A stretch of 56,888 bases of DNA from Vulgatibacter incomptus_A (GTDB lineage Bacteria > Myxococcota > Myxococcia > Myxococcales > Vulgatibacteraceae), in contig JBEBXK010000021.1 of the NCBI GenBank assembly GCA_040391605.1, positions 1 through 56,888 on the forward strand, written 5' to 3'. Below are positions 1 through 7,934 of the stretch, piece by piece. Both the position numbers and the translations under genes were made by a program. A model generated the notes under the pieces. The model saw only the letters and a list, made by a program, of their open reading frames with translations. It did not search any database and was not told where the DNA came from. Position 1 is the stretch's first letter, and every line of letters begins with the position of its first letter.

Positions 1-979
1 GGCTGATCCGCAGCTTGGAGAGGCCGTCGTCGTTCACCACCACCATGTACTCGTCGCCCACCTTGTACACGTGGACGTCGGGGGTGATGTACTGCGCCTC
101 CTCCGTGACGAAGTGCCGCGCCGGCTTGGGCTCCATCTCGGCGATGGTCTTGATCGCCTCGATGATCTCCGCCTCGAGCTCGGCGCGATCCTGTTTGGTC
201 TCCCTGGCCAGATCCCTGACGATCGCCGCGAGGTTCTTCGCCTCCAGGTTCTTCAGGTGCCGGCGGATGATCGTATCCACCAGGGTGCCCACCTCACCCC
301 ACGCCCGGGCCTGGATCAGCAGGCACTCCTGCAGATCGCGGGCACATACTCCCAGTGGATCGAGCTTCTGCAGCTTCTTCAGGCATCGGGAGGCCACCGC
401 CAGCCCCACGCCGGCCTCCGCGGCTACCTGGATCAGCGGATCCCCCTCGACTCCCTCCAGGCGGAAATAGCCGGCGTCGTCCAGGTTCCCCAGGATCAGC
501 GCCGCCACCTGCTTCTCGTCGTCGCTCAGGCTCAGGAGCCGGAGCTGCCCCACCAGATGCTCGGAGAGCGAGGTCTCTCGGGTGAGGTTCGTCTCCACCG
601 GCGGCAGCTCCTCCGAGAGCCCTCGATTCGAGGCCGTCGTCGGCGTGAGCTGGTAGCTGTTCAGGTAGTTGTCCCAGTCGATCTCGTTCTGGCCGTCCGC
701 GCCCTTCACCTCCTCCGAGGTGTTCCGATCCGGCTCGGGCGTCGCGTGCTCCTGCTCCACATACTGCTCGATGGACGTCAGCTCCTCCTTCGACTCCGCC
801 TTGTCCTGATCCAGGGTGCTGGTGGGCTCCTCCAGCAGCGGGTTCTGCTCGATCTCGTCGCGGATCAGGCTCTCGAGCTCCAGCCGCGAGAGCTGCAGGA
901 GCTTGATCGCCTGCTGCAGCTGGGGCGTCATCACCAGCTGCTGCGACATCTTCAAGTGCTGCTTGAGCTCGAACGCCAT
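1..979 (-). CDS. rpoN: RNA polymerase sigma-54 factor RpoN (3' end outside window)
   Basis: Encodes the first ~326 residues of sigma-54, which directs RNA polymerase to -24/-12 promoters opened by AAA+ activators. The start at 979 gives MAFELKQHLKMSQQLVMTPQ, the typical glutamine/leucine-rich activator-interaction region (residues 1-50), followed by an acidic linker (about 55-110) and the start of the core-binding domain. The C-terminal HTH and RpoN box lie beyond position 1. It is last in the order kdsC-lpxL-lptC-lptA-lptB-rpoN, and an lptB-rpoN junction is common in proteobacteria. A predicted sigma-54 promoter and activator lie at about 18 kb in this window, so the factor has a local client. 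Identity is confident; only the missing C-terminus is unseen. Confidence 0.95.
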   Translation of the reverse strand, partial: MAFELKQHLKMSQQLVMTPQLQQAIKLLQLSRLELESLIRDEIEQNPLLEEPTSTLDQDKAESKEELTSIEQYVEQEHATPEPDRNTSEEVKGADGQNEIDWDNYLNSYQLTPTTASNRGLSEELPPVETNLTRETSLSEHLVGQLRLLSLSDDEKQVAALILGNLDDAGYFRLEGVEGDPLIQVAAEAGVGLAVASRCLKKLQKLDPLGVCARDLQECLLIQARAWGEVGTLVDTIIRRHLKNLEAKNLAAIVRDLARETKQDRAELEAEIIEAIKTIAEMEPKPARHFVTEEAQYITPDVHVYKVGDEYMVVVNDDGLSKLRIS

Positions 980-1036
980 TCCCTACCCTTGTAAGACTTC
1001 TACGCACTCCATGAACCGACTCTCAATCGCCTGCGA

Positions 1037-1798
1037 TCAATCGAGGCGAAACTTGTCCCCCAGATAGAGCGTGCGCGCCCGCTCGCTGCCGGCGACCTCG
1101 GCCGGCGTCCCCTCCTCCAGGATCTTCCCCGAGGCGATGATGTACGCGCGATCGCAGATGCCCAGGGTCTCGCGGACGTTGTGATCCGTAATCAGCACGC
1201 CCAATCCTCGCAGCTTCAGGTCGGCGATCTGCCGCTGGAGCTCACCGACGTTGATCGGATCGACGCCGGCGAAGGGCTCGTCGAAGAGGATGTAGGTCGG
1301 CCGGGGGATGAGCGAGCGGGCGATCTCGCAACGACGCCTCTCGCCGCCGGAGAGCGCCTCGCCTCGCGAGTCCGCCACGGCCTCCAGGCCGAACTCCCGG
1401 ACCAGCTCTTCGCAGCGCTCCTTCCGCACCTCCTTCGACCGCTCCACGCCCTCCAGCACAGCCAGGAAGTTCTCACGCACCGTGAGCTTCCGGAAGATCG
1501 ACGCCTCTTGAGGCAGGTAGCCGATCCCCGCCCGCGCCCTGCGGAACATCGGGAGCTCGGTGAGATCCGAGTCGCCGAGCTGCACCTTCCCGGCGTCGGG
1601 ACGGACCATGCCCACCACCATGTTGAAGCTCGTGGACTTGCCGGCGCCGTTCGGCCCCAGCAGGCCCACCACCTCACCGGGCTTTACGTAGAGTGTGACG
1701 TCGTTCACGACCTTGCGGCCCCGGTAGATCTTCACCAGCCCGGTCATCGAGAGGATCGGCACCTGCCCTGGCGACACGATCGGAGCCGCGCTGCTCAT
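1037..1798 (-). CDS. lptB: LPS export ABC transporter ATP-binding protein LptB
   Basis: Cytoplasmic ATPase (253 aa) of the LptB2FG complex that extracts LPS from the inner membrane and pushes it along the LptC-LptA bridge. Visible motifs are Walker A GPNGAGKST near residue 50, the Q-loop around GYLPQEASIFRKLTV, the signature LSGGERRR near 150, Walker B YILFDEPFAGVDP and the H-loop ITDHNV. The GYLPQEASIFRKL region is highly characteristic of LptB. The start overlaps the lptA stop by 4 bp (ATGA), so the two are translationally coupled. rpoN follows after 57 bp. The length matches the family (about 240 aa) with a slightly long N-terminus. Confidence 0.95.
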   Translation of the reverse strand: MSSAAPIVSPGQVPILSMTGLVKIYRGRKVVNDVTLYVKPGEVVGLLGPNGAGKSTSFNMVVGMVRPDAGKVQLGDSDLTELPMFRRARAGIGYLPQEASIFRKLTVRENFLAVLEGVERSKEVRKERCEELVREFGLEAVADSRGEALSGGERRRCEIARSLIPRPTYILFDEPFAGVDPINVGELQRQIADLKLRGLGVLITDHNVRETLGICDRAYIIASGKILEEGTPAEVAGSERARTLYLGDKFRLD

Positions 1799-2817
1799 TC
1801 GCGCCCTCGCTTCTGCACTTCTTCCAAGGGAAAGACCGCCCGTGGCTTGGCGACCTCCACCCGCCCCTGCCCCACGAAGAAGGTCACCCGATCGCCGCGG
1901 AGCGACGAGCTCCCCTCGGTGACGATCGGATCACCCTCGAGGATCAGCCGCTTGCCGCCGGCGACGAAGGTGCCGCGCTGGGCCGTGCCGATCCGGTCCC
2001 CCTGCTTCACCCGCACCGGGCCGCCCTCCGTCCACGCACGGTCGATCGTGCCGTCCTCCGCGCCGTCCAGCACCAGCCGCGTGGCGCGCATCGTCAGATC
2101 GCCCCGGTTCGCCACCACGTGGCCGTCGAAGATGGTGCGTCGCCTGGTGAAGTCGTGGATCACCTTCTCCGCCGTGATCCGAAACGGGCCCGACTCGATC
2201 CCCTGCAGCCCCTCCGCGGCCTCCGGAAGATCGGCCCGGGCCTTCGCCAGGGTCGCCAGGCTGGTGCCCGTCTCGTAATCGAGGCTCTCCCCGCTGAACC
2301 GCCGCCCTGCCTCCACCAGCGTCGTCTCGCCCTCCAGATGCAGCATGCCACTGGTGTTGTCAAAGGAGCCGGCACTCGATGTCATGGTTCGCCCCCCCTG
2401 GGTCGCGGTCACGGGGCCGTCACAGTCCACGCGCTCGACCCGCGACGCGGCGTCGTAGTGAGCGGTGAGCGACGGACAGCGGACCTCGAGATCCCCTCGG
2501 ACGACCACCACCCCGCCGCTGAAGACGGCGCGCTGCGTGCGATGGTCCACCGTGAGGGTCTCGCTGCGCAGATCGATCGCCGGCGGCATGGGAGCGGCCT
2601 TCGCCGTCGAATCCCCGGCATCCGCGGAGGGGGCCGCTACCTTCTCCGCCGGGATCCGCGCCACCGCGCCCAGCGGCAGCGTCGCCCCGGCGCCAGCCTC
2701 GGCCGGCAGCCTGTCGGCAGGTGCGGCCGAGTCCGGCGACGGCGCCACGGACGAAGGCTCCGCCAGGGCGTCGAGGGGGCCAGCCAGGAGAAGCGCGGCG
2801 AGGGCGAAGGCGATCAC
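1795..2817 (-). CDS. lptA: LPS transport periplasmic protein LptA (OstA-like)
   Basis: Periplasmic bridge protein (340 aa) that carries LPS between LptC and the outer-membrane LptD/E translocon. An N-terminal signal sequence (MIAFALAALLLAGPLDALAE) is followed by a proline/alanine-rich linker to about residue 75. Two LptA/OstA beta-jellyroll stretches follow, with the repeated pattern of SETLTVDHRTQRAVFSGGVV and EKVIHDFTRRRTIFDGHVVA. It is nearly twice the length of the E. coli protein, as if two OstA units were joined. ATGA overlaps at both ends join it to lptC upstream and lptB downstream. The family call is strong; the two-unit reading is from the sequence pattern alone. Confidence 0.85.
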   Translation of the reverse strand: MIAFALAALLLAGPLDALAEPSSVAPSPDSAAPADRLPAEAGAGATLPLGAVARIPAEKVAAPSADAGDSTAKAAPMPPAIDLRSETLTVDHRTQRAVFSGGVVVVRGDLEVRCPSLTAHYDAASRVERVDCDGPVTATQGGRTMTSSAGSFDNTSGMLHLEGETTLVEAGRRFSGESLDYETGTSLATLAKARADLPEAAEGLQGIESGPFRITAEKVIHDFTRRRTIFDGHVVANRGDLTMRATRLVLDGAEDGTIDRAWTEGGPVRVKQGDRIGTAQRGTFVAGGKRLILEGDPIVTEGSSSLRGDRVTFFVGQGRVEVAKPRAVFPLEEVQKRGRE

Positions 2818-3422
2818 GGCGCCTCTTCCGGGCCGGCGCCGATCCCGGCCTCCGCGAGGCGTGAGATCGCGTGGATGCCACCTTCGATCTCGAGCCGCTG
2901 ATCGTTCACGTGGAAGTGATAGCTCTTCCCGTCGATCGAGTAGCCGGGGCCCTTGGCCTGCAGAGGCTCGTCCCCTGCGAGGATCCCGCTCCCGGCGTCC
3001 CAGACCGAGCCCACGGTCTTGCCCCGATCCCCGGCGCCGGTGGTCACCAGCAGATCACCGTAGGCCTCGGCCCGCTGGCCGTGGATGTCCCCGCGGCCCG
3101 ACGCGGCCTCCAGGTGGACCATCCCCCGCTTCAGCCCGGCTGTGGGCGGAATATCTGCAGTGATCTCATAGGCATGGAGCTCCGCCGTCTCGCGATCGAA
3201 GGTGACCTGATCGGCCCGGGCGATCCGGGGCGGGCCGTCCAGGGGATAGTGACGCAGCACCACCTCCGAGAGGACGATGGCCGGCGGCCGGCCGGCTGGC
3301 TCCTCGATGGCCGGGGCACAGGAGAGGGCCGCCAACGCCGACGCAAGGATTGCGCCAACGCCAGCGAGGCCGCATCCGACGCTGCGCCGGAGCCGCCGAT
3401 TATGGCGAGGAGAATGGGTCAT
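2814..3422 (-). CDS. lptC: LPS export periplasmic/membrane protein LptC
   Basis: Bitopic or lipid-anchored component (202 aa) that receives LPS from LptB2FG. I chose the ATG at 3422 because it gives a basic N-terminus, a hydrophobic segment and a lipobox ending ALSC around residue 36. The longer reading frame to 3635 would bury this signal. The rest shows the LptC beta-strand pattern (IVLSEVVLRHYPLDGPPRI, ADQVTFDRETAELHAYEITA, GRGDIHGQRAEAYGDLLV). The predicted lipoprotein anchor differs from the single TM helix of E. coli LptC. The stop overlaps lptA by 4 bp. A good -35/-10 pair lies only 10 bp upstream of the ATG. Confidence 0.8.
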   Translation of the reverse strand: MTHSPRHNRRLRRSVGCGLAGVGAILASALAALSCAPAIEEPAGRPPAIVLSEVVLRHYPLDGPPRIARADQVTFDRETAELHAYEITADIPPTAGLKRGMVHLEAASGRGDIHGQRAEAYGDLLVTTGAGDRGKTVGSVWDAGSGILAGDEPLQAKGPGYSIDGKSYHFHVNDQRLEIEGGIHAISRLAEAGIGAGPEEAP

Positions 3423-3432
3423 TCGAGGCCAA

Positions 3433-3461
3433 ATCGTAGCATCGCGCCCCCCAGCCGTAAA
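3433..3461 (-). promoter_or_regulatory. Putative sigma-70-type promoter of lptC, nearly leaderless
   Basis: Reading the minus strand, TTTACG (3456-3461) and TACGAT (3433-3438) are separated by exactly 17 bp, and the ATG of lptC starts 10 bp after the -10. Transcription would begin about 3 nt before the start codon, so the lptC mRNA would be almost leaderless. No Shine-Dalgarno sequence is visible. It would give lptC-lptA-lptB-rpoN a promoter of their own, separate from kdsC-lpxL. Confidence 0.45.
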
Positions 3462-3706
3462 GGCTGCATCCGGGCAGGGCATGGTCTTTGCTAAGGGCAA
3501 CCACCTGGAACCCAAGGCCATTCTGCATCCCCATCGCCCCGCCTGCTGGGAGATCGCGTCGTTCCCAGCGGCGACCAGGGCAGGCGTCCGACCCATTTCG
3601 CAGGCGAGGAGATCCCCCCGTAGGTGCCGATCCACCCGGCTCGCACATCGCGCGAGTAGCGATTTGTTGCGCCGTCCCTCCGATCAACAGGGAGCGGAGC
3701 CCTCTC

Positions 3707-4660
3707 TCAGCAGACGCTTCGGGCAGGGAGGACCTCTGGCGCTTCTTCATCCTCCGAAGAGGGCCGGGTCTTCCAACGGCGATGCATCCACACCCACTCG
3801 TGGGGCACCTCCCGGATCTCGGCCTCGATATTCGCCGTCATCGCCGCGGTCAGCGCCAGGGCGTCGGCCTCGGTCTCGCCGGTCGGGCTCCAGAGGAGCT
3901 CCCTCGCAGAGATCCTATGCCCGCCTTCGGCCCGGCGATGGATGAAGACCGTCACCACCCCGGCCCCCGTCCGCAGCGCCAGGTCCGCCGCCGCCCGCGG
4001 CGTGTAGGCGAGCCTCCCGAAGAAGGGCACGAAGACCCCCTGCACCTTGGTGTCCTGGTCGATCAGCATCGCCAGGTACGCATCCTCCCGGAACGCCCGA
4101 AGCAGCTTCTTCGTGGAGCCGGACGCGCCGCGCCAGATCGTACGCCCCGAGCCTCTGAACCTCTCGACGATCGCGGTGAAGCCGCCGTGGGAGAACTCCG
4201 CCCCCACCGCATACGACGGCCGCCCGCTCTGAACGATCCGCCGCAGGAGCAGCTCCCAATTGCCGATGTGGCCGGTGACCGCCACCACTCCGCTGCCGCG
4301 CCGGGCCTCGTCGAGGAGCCGCGCCGCCTCGGGATCCAGCTCCACGTAGCGCTCCAGCCGGCGATCCAGGGTCCGGACCTTCACCACCTCCATCGCCAGC
4401 TCCCCCAGGTGGCGGAACATCCCCAGGGCGATGGCCCGGCGCTCGGCCTCCGACTTCTCCGGAAAGGCCAGGGCCAGATGCTCGAGCGAGAGGCGCCGCT
4501 CGGTGTTCAGGAGCCGATATGCCACGCCGCCGCCCCAACGCCCCAGGGCGAGGGCCGGCCGCAGGGGCAGCAGCGCCAGCAACGCCAAAGAGACGCGGAT
4601 GAGGAACGTTCGGGCGCTGCGCTTGATCCGCTTGCGCAGCGGAGGCTTCGACGGCCTCAA
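3707..4660 (-). CDS. Lipid A biosynthesis acyltransferase (LpxL/HtrB family)
   Basis: Inner-membrane late acyltransferase (317 aa) that adds a secondary acyl chain to KDO2-lipid IVA. It has an N-terminal membrane anchor (LIRVSLALLALLPLRPALAL), the catalytic HX4(D/E) motif HIGNWE near residue 145, and the family blocks GAEFSHGGFTAIVERFRG, IDQDTKVQGVFVPFFGR and EWVWMHRRWKTRP. The start overlaps the kdsC stop by 4 bp. Its position between kdsC and lptC, genes often adjacent in proteobacteria, looks like an insertion of a functionally linked gene. LpxL and LpxM cannot be told apart from the sequence alone, so no symbol is given. Confidence 0.88.
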   Translation of the reverse strand: MRPSKPPLRKRIKRSARTFLIRVSLALLALLPLRPALALGRWGGGVAYRLLNTERRLSLEHLALAFPEKSEAERRAIALGMFRHLGELAMEVVKVRTLDRRLERYVELDPEAARLLDEARRGSGVVAVTGHIGNWELLLRRIVQSGRPSYAVGAEFSHGGFTAIVERFRGSGRTIWRGASGSTKKLLRAFREDAYLAMLIDQDTKVQGVFVPFFGRLAYTPRAAADLALRTGAGVVTVFIHRRAEGGHRISARELLWSPTGETEADALALTAAMTANIEAEIREVPHEWVWMHRRWKTRPSSEDEEAPEVLPARSVC

Positions 4661-5202
4661 GGGTGCAGCGCGGGGACGTACTTCTCCAAGGCTTCGTCCC
4701 AGCGCCCCTTGGCCTTGATCAGCAGCTCACAGATCTCGCGGATCACCCCATGGCCTCCCGCCGACTCGCAGACGTGGTGCACGAAGGGGCGCACCTCCGG
4801 CCTGCCGTCGGCGGGCATCGCCGCGAAGCCCACCTGCGCCAGCACCGGGATGTCGTTCACGTCGTCGCCGACGTAGGCCACCTGCTCCGGCCGAAGCCCC
4901 GCCAGCGCCAGGAGCTTCTCGAAGCCCTTGGCCTTGTCGCGCTCGCCCTGAAAGACGAAGGGGATCCGCAGCTCCTGCGCGCGCACCGCCACCATCCCCG
5001 AGGTGCGCGCGGTGAGGATCGCCGTCTGCAGACCGAGGTCGCGCCAGAGCACCAGGCCGTGGCCATCCTTCACGTCGAAGCGCTTGAAGGCCTCGCCGTC
5101 CTGGCCGTAGTAGAGCGAGCCGTCCGTCCACACGCCGTCCACGTCCAGCGCGAGCAGCTCGATCCCCGCCGCCCTCCGCCTCAGCTCGTCCTCAGCCATC
5201 AT
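4657..5202 (-). CDS. kdsC: 3-deoxy-D-manno-octulosonate 8-phosphate phosphatase KdsC
   Basis: HAD-family phosphatase (181 aa) that removes phosphate from KDO-8-P in CMP-KDO synthesis. Motif I is LDVDGVWTDGSLYY near residue 19; the usual form is DVDGV(L/M)TDG, so the Trp is unusual but both Asp residues are kept. Motif II Thr is in ILTARTSG, Lys in ERDKAKGFEKLL, and motif III is YVGDDVNDIPVL. There is no cap domain and the length is typical, as expected for the tetrameric C0-type enzyme. It is the first gene of the minus-strand operon and overlaps the acyltransferase by 4 bp. The partner genes kdsB and kdsA lie 6.6 and 8.7 kb away. Confidence 0.92.
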   Translation of the reverse strand: MMAEDELRRRAAGIELLALDVDGVWTDGSLYYGQDGEAFKRFDVKDGHGLVLWRDLGLQTAILTARTSGMVAVRAQELRIPFVFQGERDKAKGFEKLLALAGLRPEQVAYVGDDVNDIPVLAQVGFAAMPADGRPEVRPFVHHVCESAGGHGVIREICELLIKAKGRWDEALEKYVPALHP

Positions 5203-5355
5203 CCTCTTCGCTCTCCTGGAATCCGCCTCTTATCAGACCCCTCTGGACCTGGGAATCGACGACTCCCCGGAGGCGAGGGCAGCCGAGGTGAGACGGCTTC
5301 CACCTGGCTCCCGCGCAACTGCCGCCATGGGAAGGCGAGGACGATCGCCTGAAGT

Positions 5356-5379
5356 GCCACCAGCGGCGTCGCTGGCGGC
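5356..5379 (-). terminator. Stem-loop downstream of the RCC1-repeat gene
   Basis: GCCACCAGCG and CGCTGGCGGC (one mismatch) flank a 4-nt loop 33 bp after the stop of the RCC1-repeat gene. There is no T-run after it on the minus strand, so it is at best a weak or Rho-assisted terminator before kdsC. Confidence 0.3.
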
Positions 5380-5411
5380 AGGGTTTCAGTCTTCGCTCTC
5401 AGTTTCAGACC

Positions 5412-7472
5412 CTACCACTGCACCTCGGTTGGCGTCTCCAGGGAGGAAGCGGAAGAGCCGGTCCCGAGCTGTCCGTAGTTGTTCCGACCCCAGCAGTAGA
5501 GGAGCCCATCGTGCGAGGTCCCGCAGGTCTGGTCCGCCTTCGCTGCGAGGGACGTGAAGATCAAGCCTCCAGCCACCTGCGTCGGCACGTCCGCGTCCGG
5601 GCCGCCCACGAGCCCGAGCTCTCCGTAGTCGTTGTAACCCCAGCACCACGCCTGGCCGCCAGCGTCGAGCGCACACATATGGTCCTCCCCGCCGGCGAAG
5701 GACGTGAACGCGACACCTCCGGATAGAACCGGCGTTGGCGTCTCCACCTGATCCTGGAGTGTGAATCCGATTCCCAGCTGGCCAGCCCAGGACTCGCCCC
5801 AGCAGTAGGAGATGCCGTTCGCAGTCGCGCAGGAGAAGTAGGCGCCTGTGCCGAAGGCCTCGACGACCTGCCCGGGAAAGACCTCGATGGGGACCGCCGT
5901 CACGTTATCCGTGCCGTCGCCCAGCTGGCCGTACGAGTTGTAGCCCCAACAATAGAGCCTCGAGTCCGCGGTCAGCCCGCATGTGTGATAGACCCCGGAC
6001 GAGATCTCGACCAACTCGAGCTGAGCGCCTCCGGCGGGGGGAGAGACCTCGAGCGGGACTCCGCTGTGACTGGTCGATGGATGCCCGAGCTCGTGATCGC
6101 CGGAATTGTAGCCCCAGCAGTAGGGATGGCCCTGAAGATCCACGGCGCAATAGCTGTTGGCCATCGCGCCGATGAAGTCGTAGGGCCCGGGGGCCAACAG
6201 CACAGGCGTCGACGAGTTCCCTCCACCGCCGATTGCGAGATTGCGATCCTCGCCCCAACAATGGATCTCCTGCGACATTGTAACACCACAGGTATGCGAC
6301 TCGCCGGCGGCCAACGAGCGGAATGAGAGGCCAGGGGCCGCGACGCCCGGCAGGCCCCGATCGGTGGTCGTTCCATCTCCGAGTTGGCCCAGATTGTTTC
6401 TGCCCCAGCACCACGCGGTCCCCGATGGATCCAGATAGCACGAGTGGTTTTTGCCCATGGTCAAGCCATTCGTCGTCACGAGCTCGATCTCGACCTCGAC
6501 ATCCACCTCGCCCAGGACGCCATCGACATCAGCGGTTACCGTGGTCGCGCCAACCGTCAACGCCGTGAGCAGCCCCGTCGCGTCCACGGTCGCGACCGTG
6601 GGATCCGATGACGTCCAGGTGACCGTCCGCCCAGGCAGAGGCCGATCCAACGCGTCCACGGCGATCGCCGAGAGGGTGACGGCTTCTCCGATGAAGAACG
6701 GGGACGGCACTCCAGCAACGAACACTCCGGCAACGACACCTTCAGTCACAGTGGCCACAACATGACCATCCACACCGTCCGCGGTCGCCGTGATCGTAGC
6801 CGTGCCGGCGCGATGGGCGACCGCCAATCCGAAGCCATTCACGCTCACAATCGCCGGATCCGATGAAGCCCACGTGACCGAGGCCGGGGAGATGGGCTGG
6901 TCGTCTGCGTCGAACGCGGAGGCCTTCAGCGTCGCGGTGTCCAACTCGACGAGCGTCAGTGGGTCGGGAGCGATCTCGACTCGGACCAACACCGGCTCTT
7001 CTGCCGAGCCACCTGCGCCGCCGACTCCACCGGTGCCACCCTCTCCGCCGACGCCTCCCATGCCGCCCTCGCCGCCGACGCCTCCCATGCCGCCCTCGCC
7101 CCCGACTCCACCCGTGCCGCCCTCTCCGCCGACGCCACCCGTGCCGCCCTCGCCCCCGACGCCGCCCGTGCCGCCCTCGCCGCCGACACCACCCTCTCCA
7201 CCCGTGCCGCCCTCGCCCCCGGTGCCACCGGGACCTCCTTCACCAGCGGTGCCGCCCTCTCCGCCGACTCCACCGGAGCCCCCCTCGCCTCCGGTGCCGC
7301 CGGTTCCGCCGCTCGCGGCGGTGCCCCCGCTCCCTCCCGGCGCCTCGGATTTCTCCGAGCCACATGCAGATGCCGCGGTCAGGATGAACAACGCGAACAG
7401 CACCTCGATCCCTGGAACGCGGGTCCAGGGAAGGCGTCGATCTCTTGAAAAAACGACCTTCAACCCTCTCAT
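5412..7472 (-). CDS. Secreted lipoprotein with GGxGG linker, two Big2-type Ig domains and RCC1-like beta-propeller repeats
   Basis: A 686-aa cell-surface protein of unknown specific role. The ATG at 7472 is chosen because AGGAG sits 7 bp before it and it gives a hydrophobic signal with lipobox TAASAC. In order it has: signal (1-37), an extended Gly-rich linker of GGTGGEGG/GGVGGEGG units (about 42-160), two bacterial Ig-like (Big2) domains (about 165-345; VTWASSDPAIVSV and VTWTSSDPTVATV), then six to seven RCC1 blades (about 350-686). Each blade has the pattern HxCxL...CWGxNxxGQLGDG; the paired cysteines in every blade fit an extracytoplasmic protein. RCC1 propellers in myxobacteria are usually extracellular binding modules. 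Its upstream region is shared with the divergent lipoprotein gene at 7935. Confidence 0.85.
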   Translation of the reverse strand: MRGLKVVFSRDRRLPWTRVPGIEVLFALFILTAASACGSEKSEAPGGSGGTAASGGTGGTGGEGGSGGVGGEGGTAGEGGPGGTGGEGGTGGEGGVGGEGGTGGVGGEGGTGGVGGEGGTGGVGGEGGMGGVGGEGGMGGVGGEGGTGGVGGAGGSAEEPVLVRVEIAPDPLTLVELDTATLKASAFDADDQPISPASVTWASSDPAIVSVNGFGLAVAHRAGTATITATADGVDGHVVATVTEGVVAGVFVAGVPSPFFIGEAVTLSAIAVDALDRPLPGRTVTWTSSDPTVATVDATGLLTALTVGATTVTADVDGVLGEVDVEVEIELVTTNGLTMGKNHSCYLDPSGTAWCWGRNNLGQLGDGTTTDRGLPGVAAPGLSFRSLAAGESHTCGVTMSQEIHCWGEDRNLAIGGGGNSSTPVLLAPGPYDFIGAMANSYCAVDLQGHPYCWGYNSGDHELGHPSTSHSGVPLEVSPPAGGAQLELVEISSGVYHTCGLTADSRLYCWGYNSYGQLGDGTDNVTAVPIEVFPGQVVEAFGTGAYFSCATANGISYCWGESWAGQLGIGFTLQDQVETPTPVLSGGVAFTSFAGGEDHMCALDAGGQAWCWGYNDYGELGLVGGPDADVPTQVAGGLIFTSLAAKADQTCGTSHDGLLYCWGRNNYGQLGTGSSASSLETPTEVQW
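7009..7347 (-). repeat. Tandem in-frame repeat encoding the GGxGG linker
   Basis: Degenerate 9/18-bp units (such as cctcccatgccgccctcgcc on the plus strand) encode glycine-rich GGxGG units. Many units are near-identical, so copy number could change by slippage in steps that keep the frame, altering the linker between lipid anchor and Ig domains. Confidence 0.8.
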
Positions 7473-7934
7473 AGCGATTCTCCTCTCGGTTCCGATAGCT
7501 CCGGTGAGCAAACGATACCGCAACTTGTCGAGAAGCTGTAAACTCAAAGCAAAATCGATCCCCCAACGGGATGCGAGCCGGTGCGGCGGCGCCGGCGACA
7601 TTTGCGCCGTTCGAGGTTTGACGTCGTAGCCAGCGCCGGGAGAGCTTCAGCAGCGCCTCTTGATCGAGAGATGGAATGGGACTTCATCCTCTGGTCCAGC
7701 CGCCGGGCTAGACGCAGCTCCTTCCCTCCGCCATAGCGCGTGGGTACGACATCGCTCCGAACCACCGGGCCACTCGACTGCCACGAGAGTTCATCGTTTC
7801 AAAGGCCCTGAGGGGCGACTTCCGCTCCAGATCTGGTGTAAAACGGGATCGCTCGCCGCCCGCCTGGCAGCGGAGGGCGCTATCGCGCCTCTTCGCGTCC
7901 CGAGGGCAGGAGGCTCATGGAAAAGGATTGGACG
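7473..7934. other. Divergent intergenic region between two Gly-rich lipoprotein genes
   Basis: No gene is supported here; the short open frames lack start signals and overlap one another. It must hold the promoters of both lipoprotein genes. On the minus strand TTTACA (7537-7542) and TATCGT (7512-7517) resemble -35/-10 boxes, but the 19-bp spacing is poor. On the plus strand AGGAGG (7908-7913) and AAGGA (7923-7927) are two alternative ribosome binding sites for the 7917 and 7935 start codons. Confidence 0.5.

Noticed and set aside
3423..3706. Possible 6S RNA or riboswitch between lpxL-like and lptC genes
   Set aside because: I found no conserved bubble structure or aptamer core; only a promoter next to lptC is supported.
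7009..7347. Regular repeats that could suggest a CRISPR array
   Set aside because: The repeats are contiguous, in frame and encode a Gly linker; there are no unique spacers and no cas genes.
7544..7765. A 73-codon minus-strand frame between the lipoprotein genes
   Set aside because: No ribosome binding site, basic low-complexity composition and no recognisable feature.
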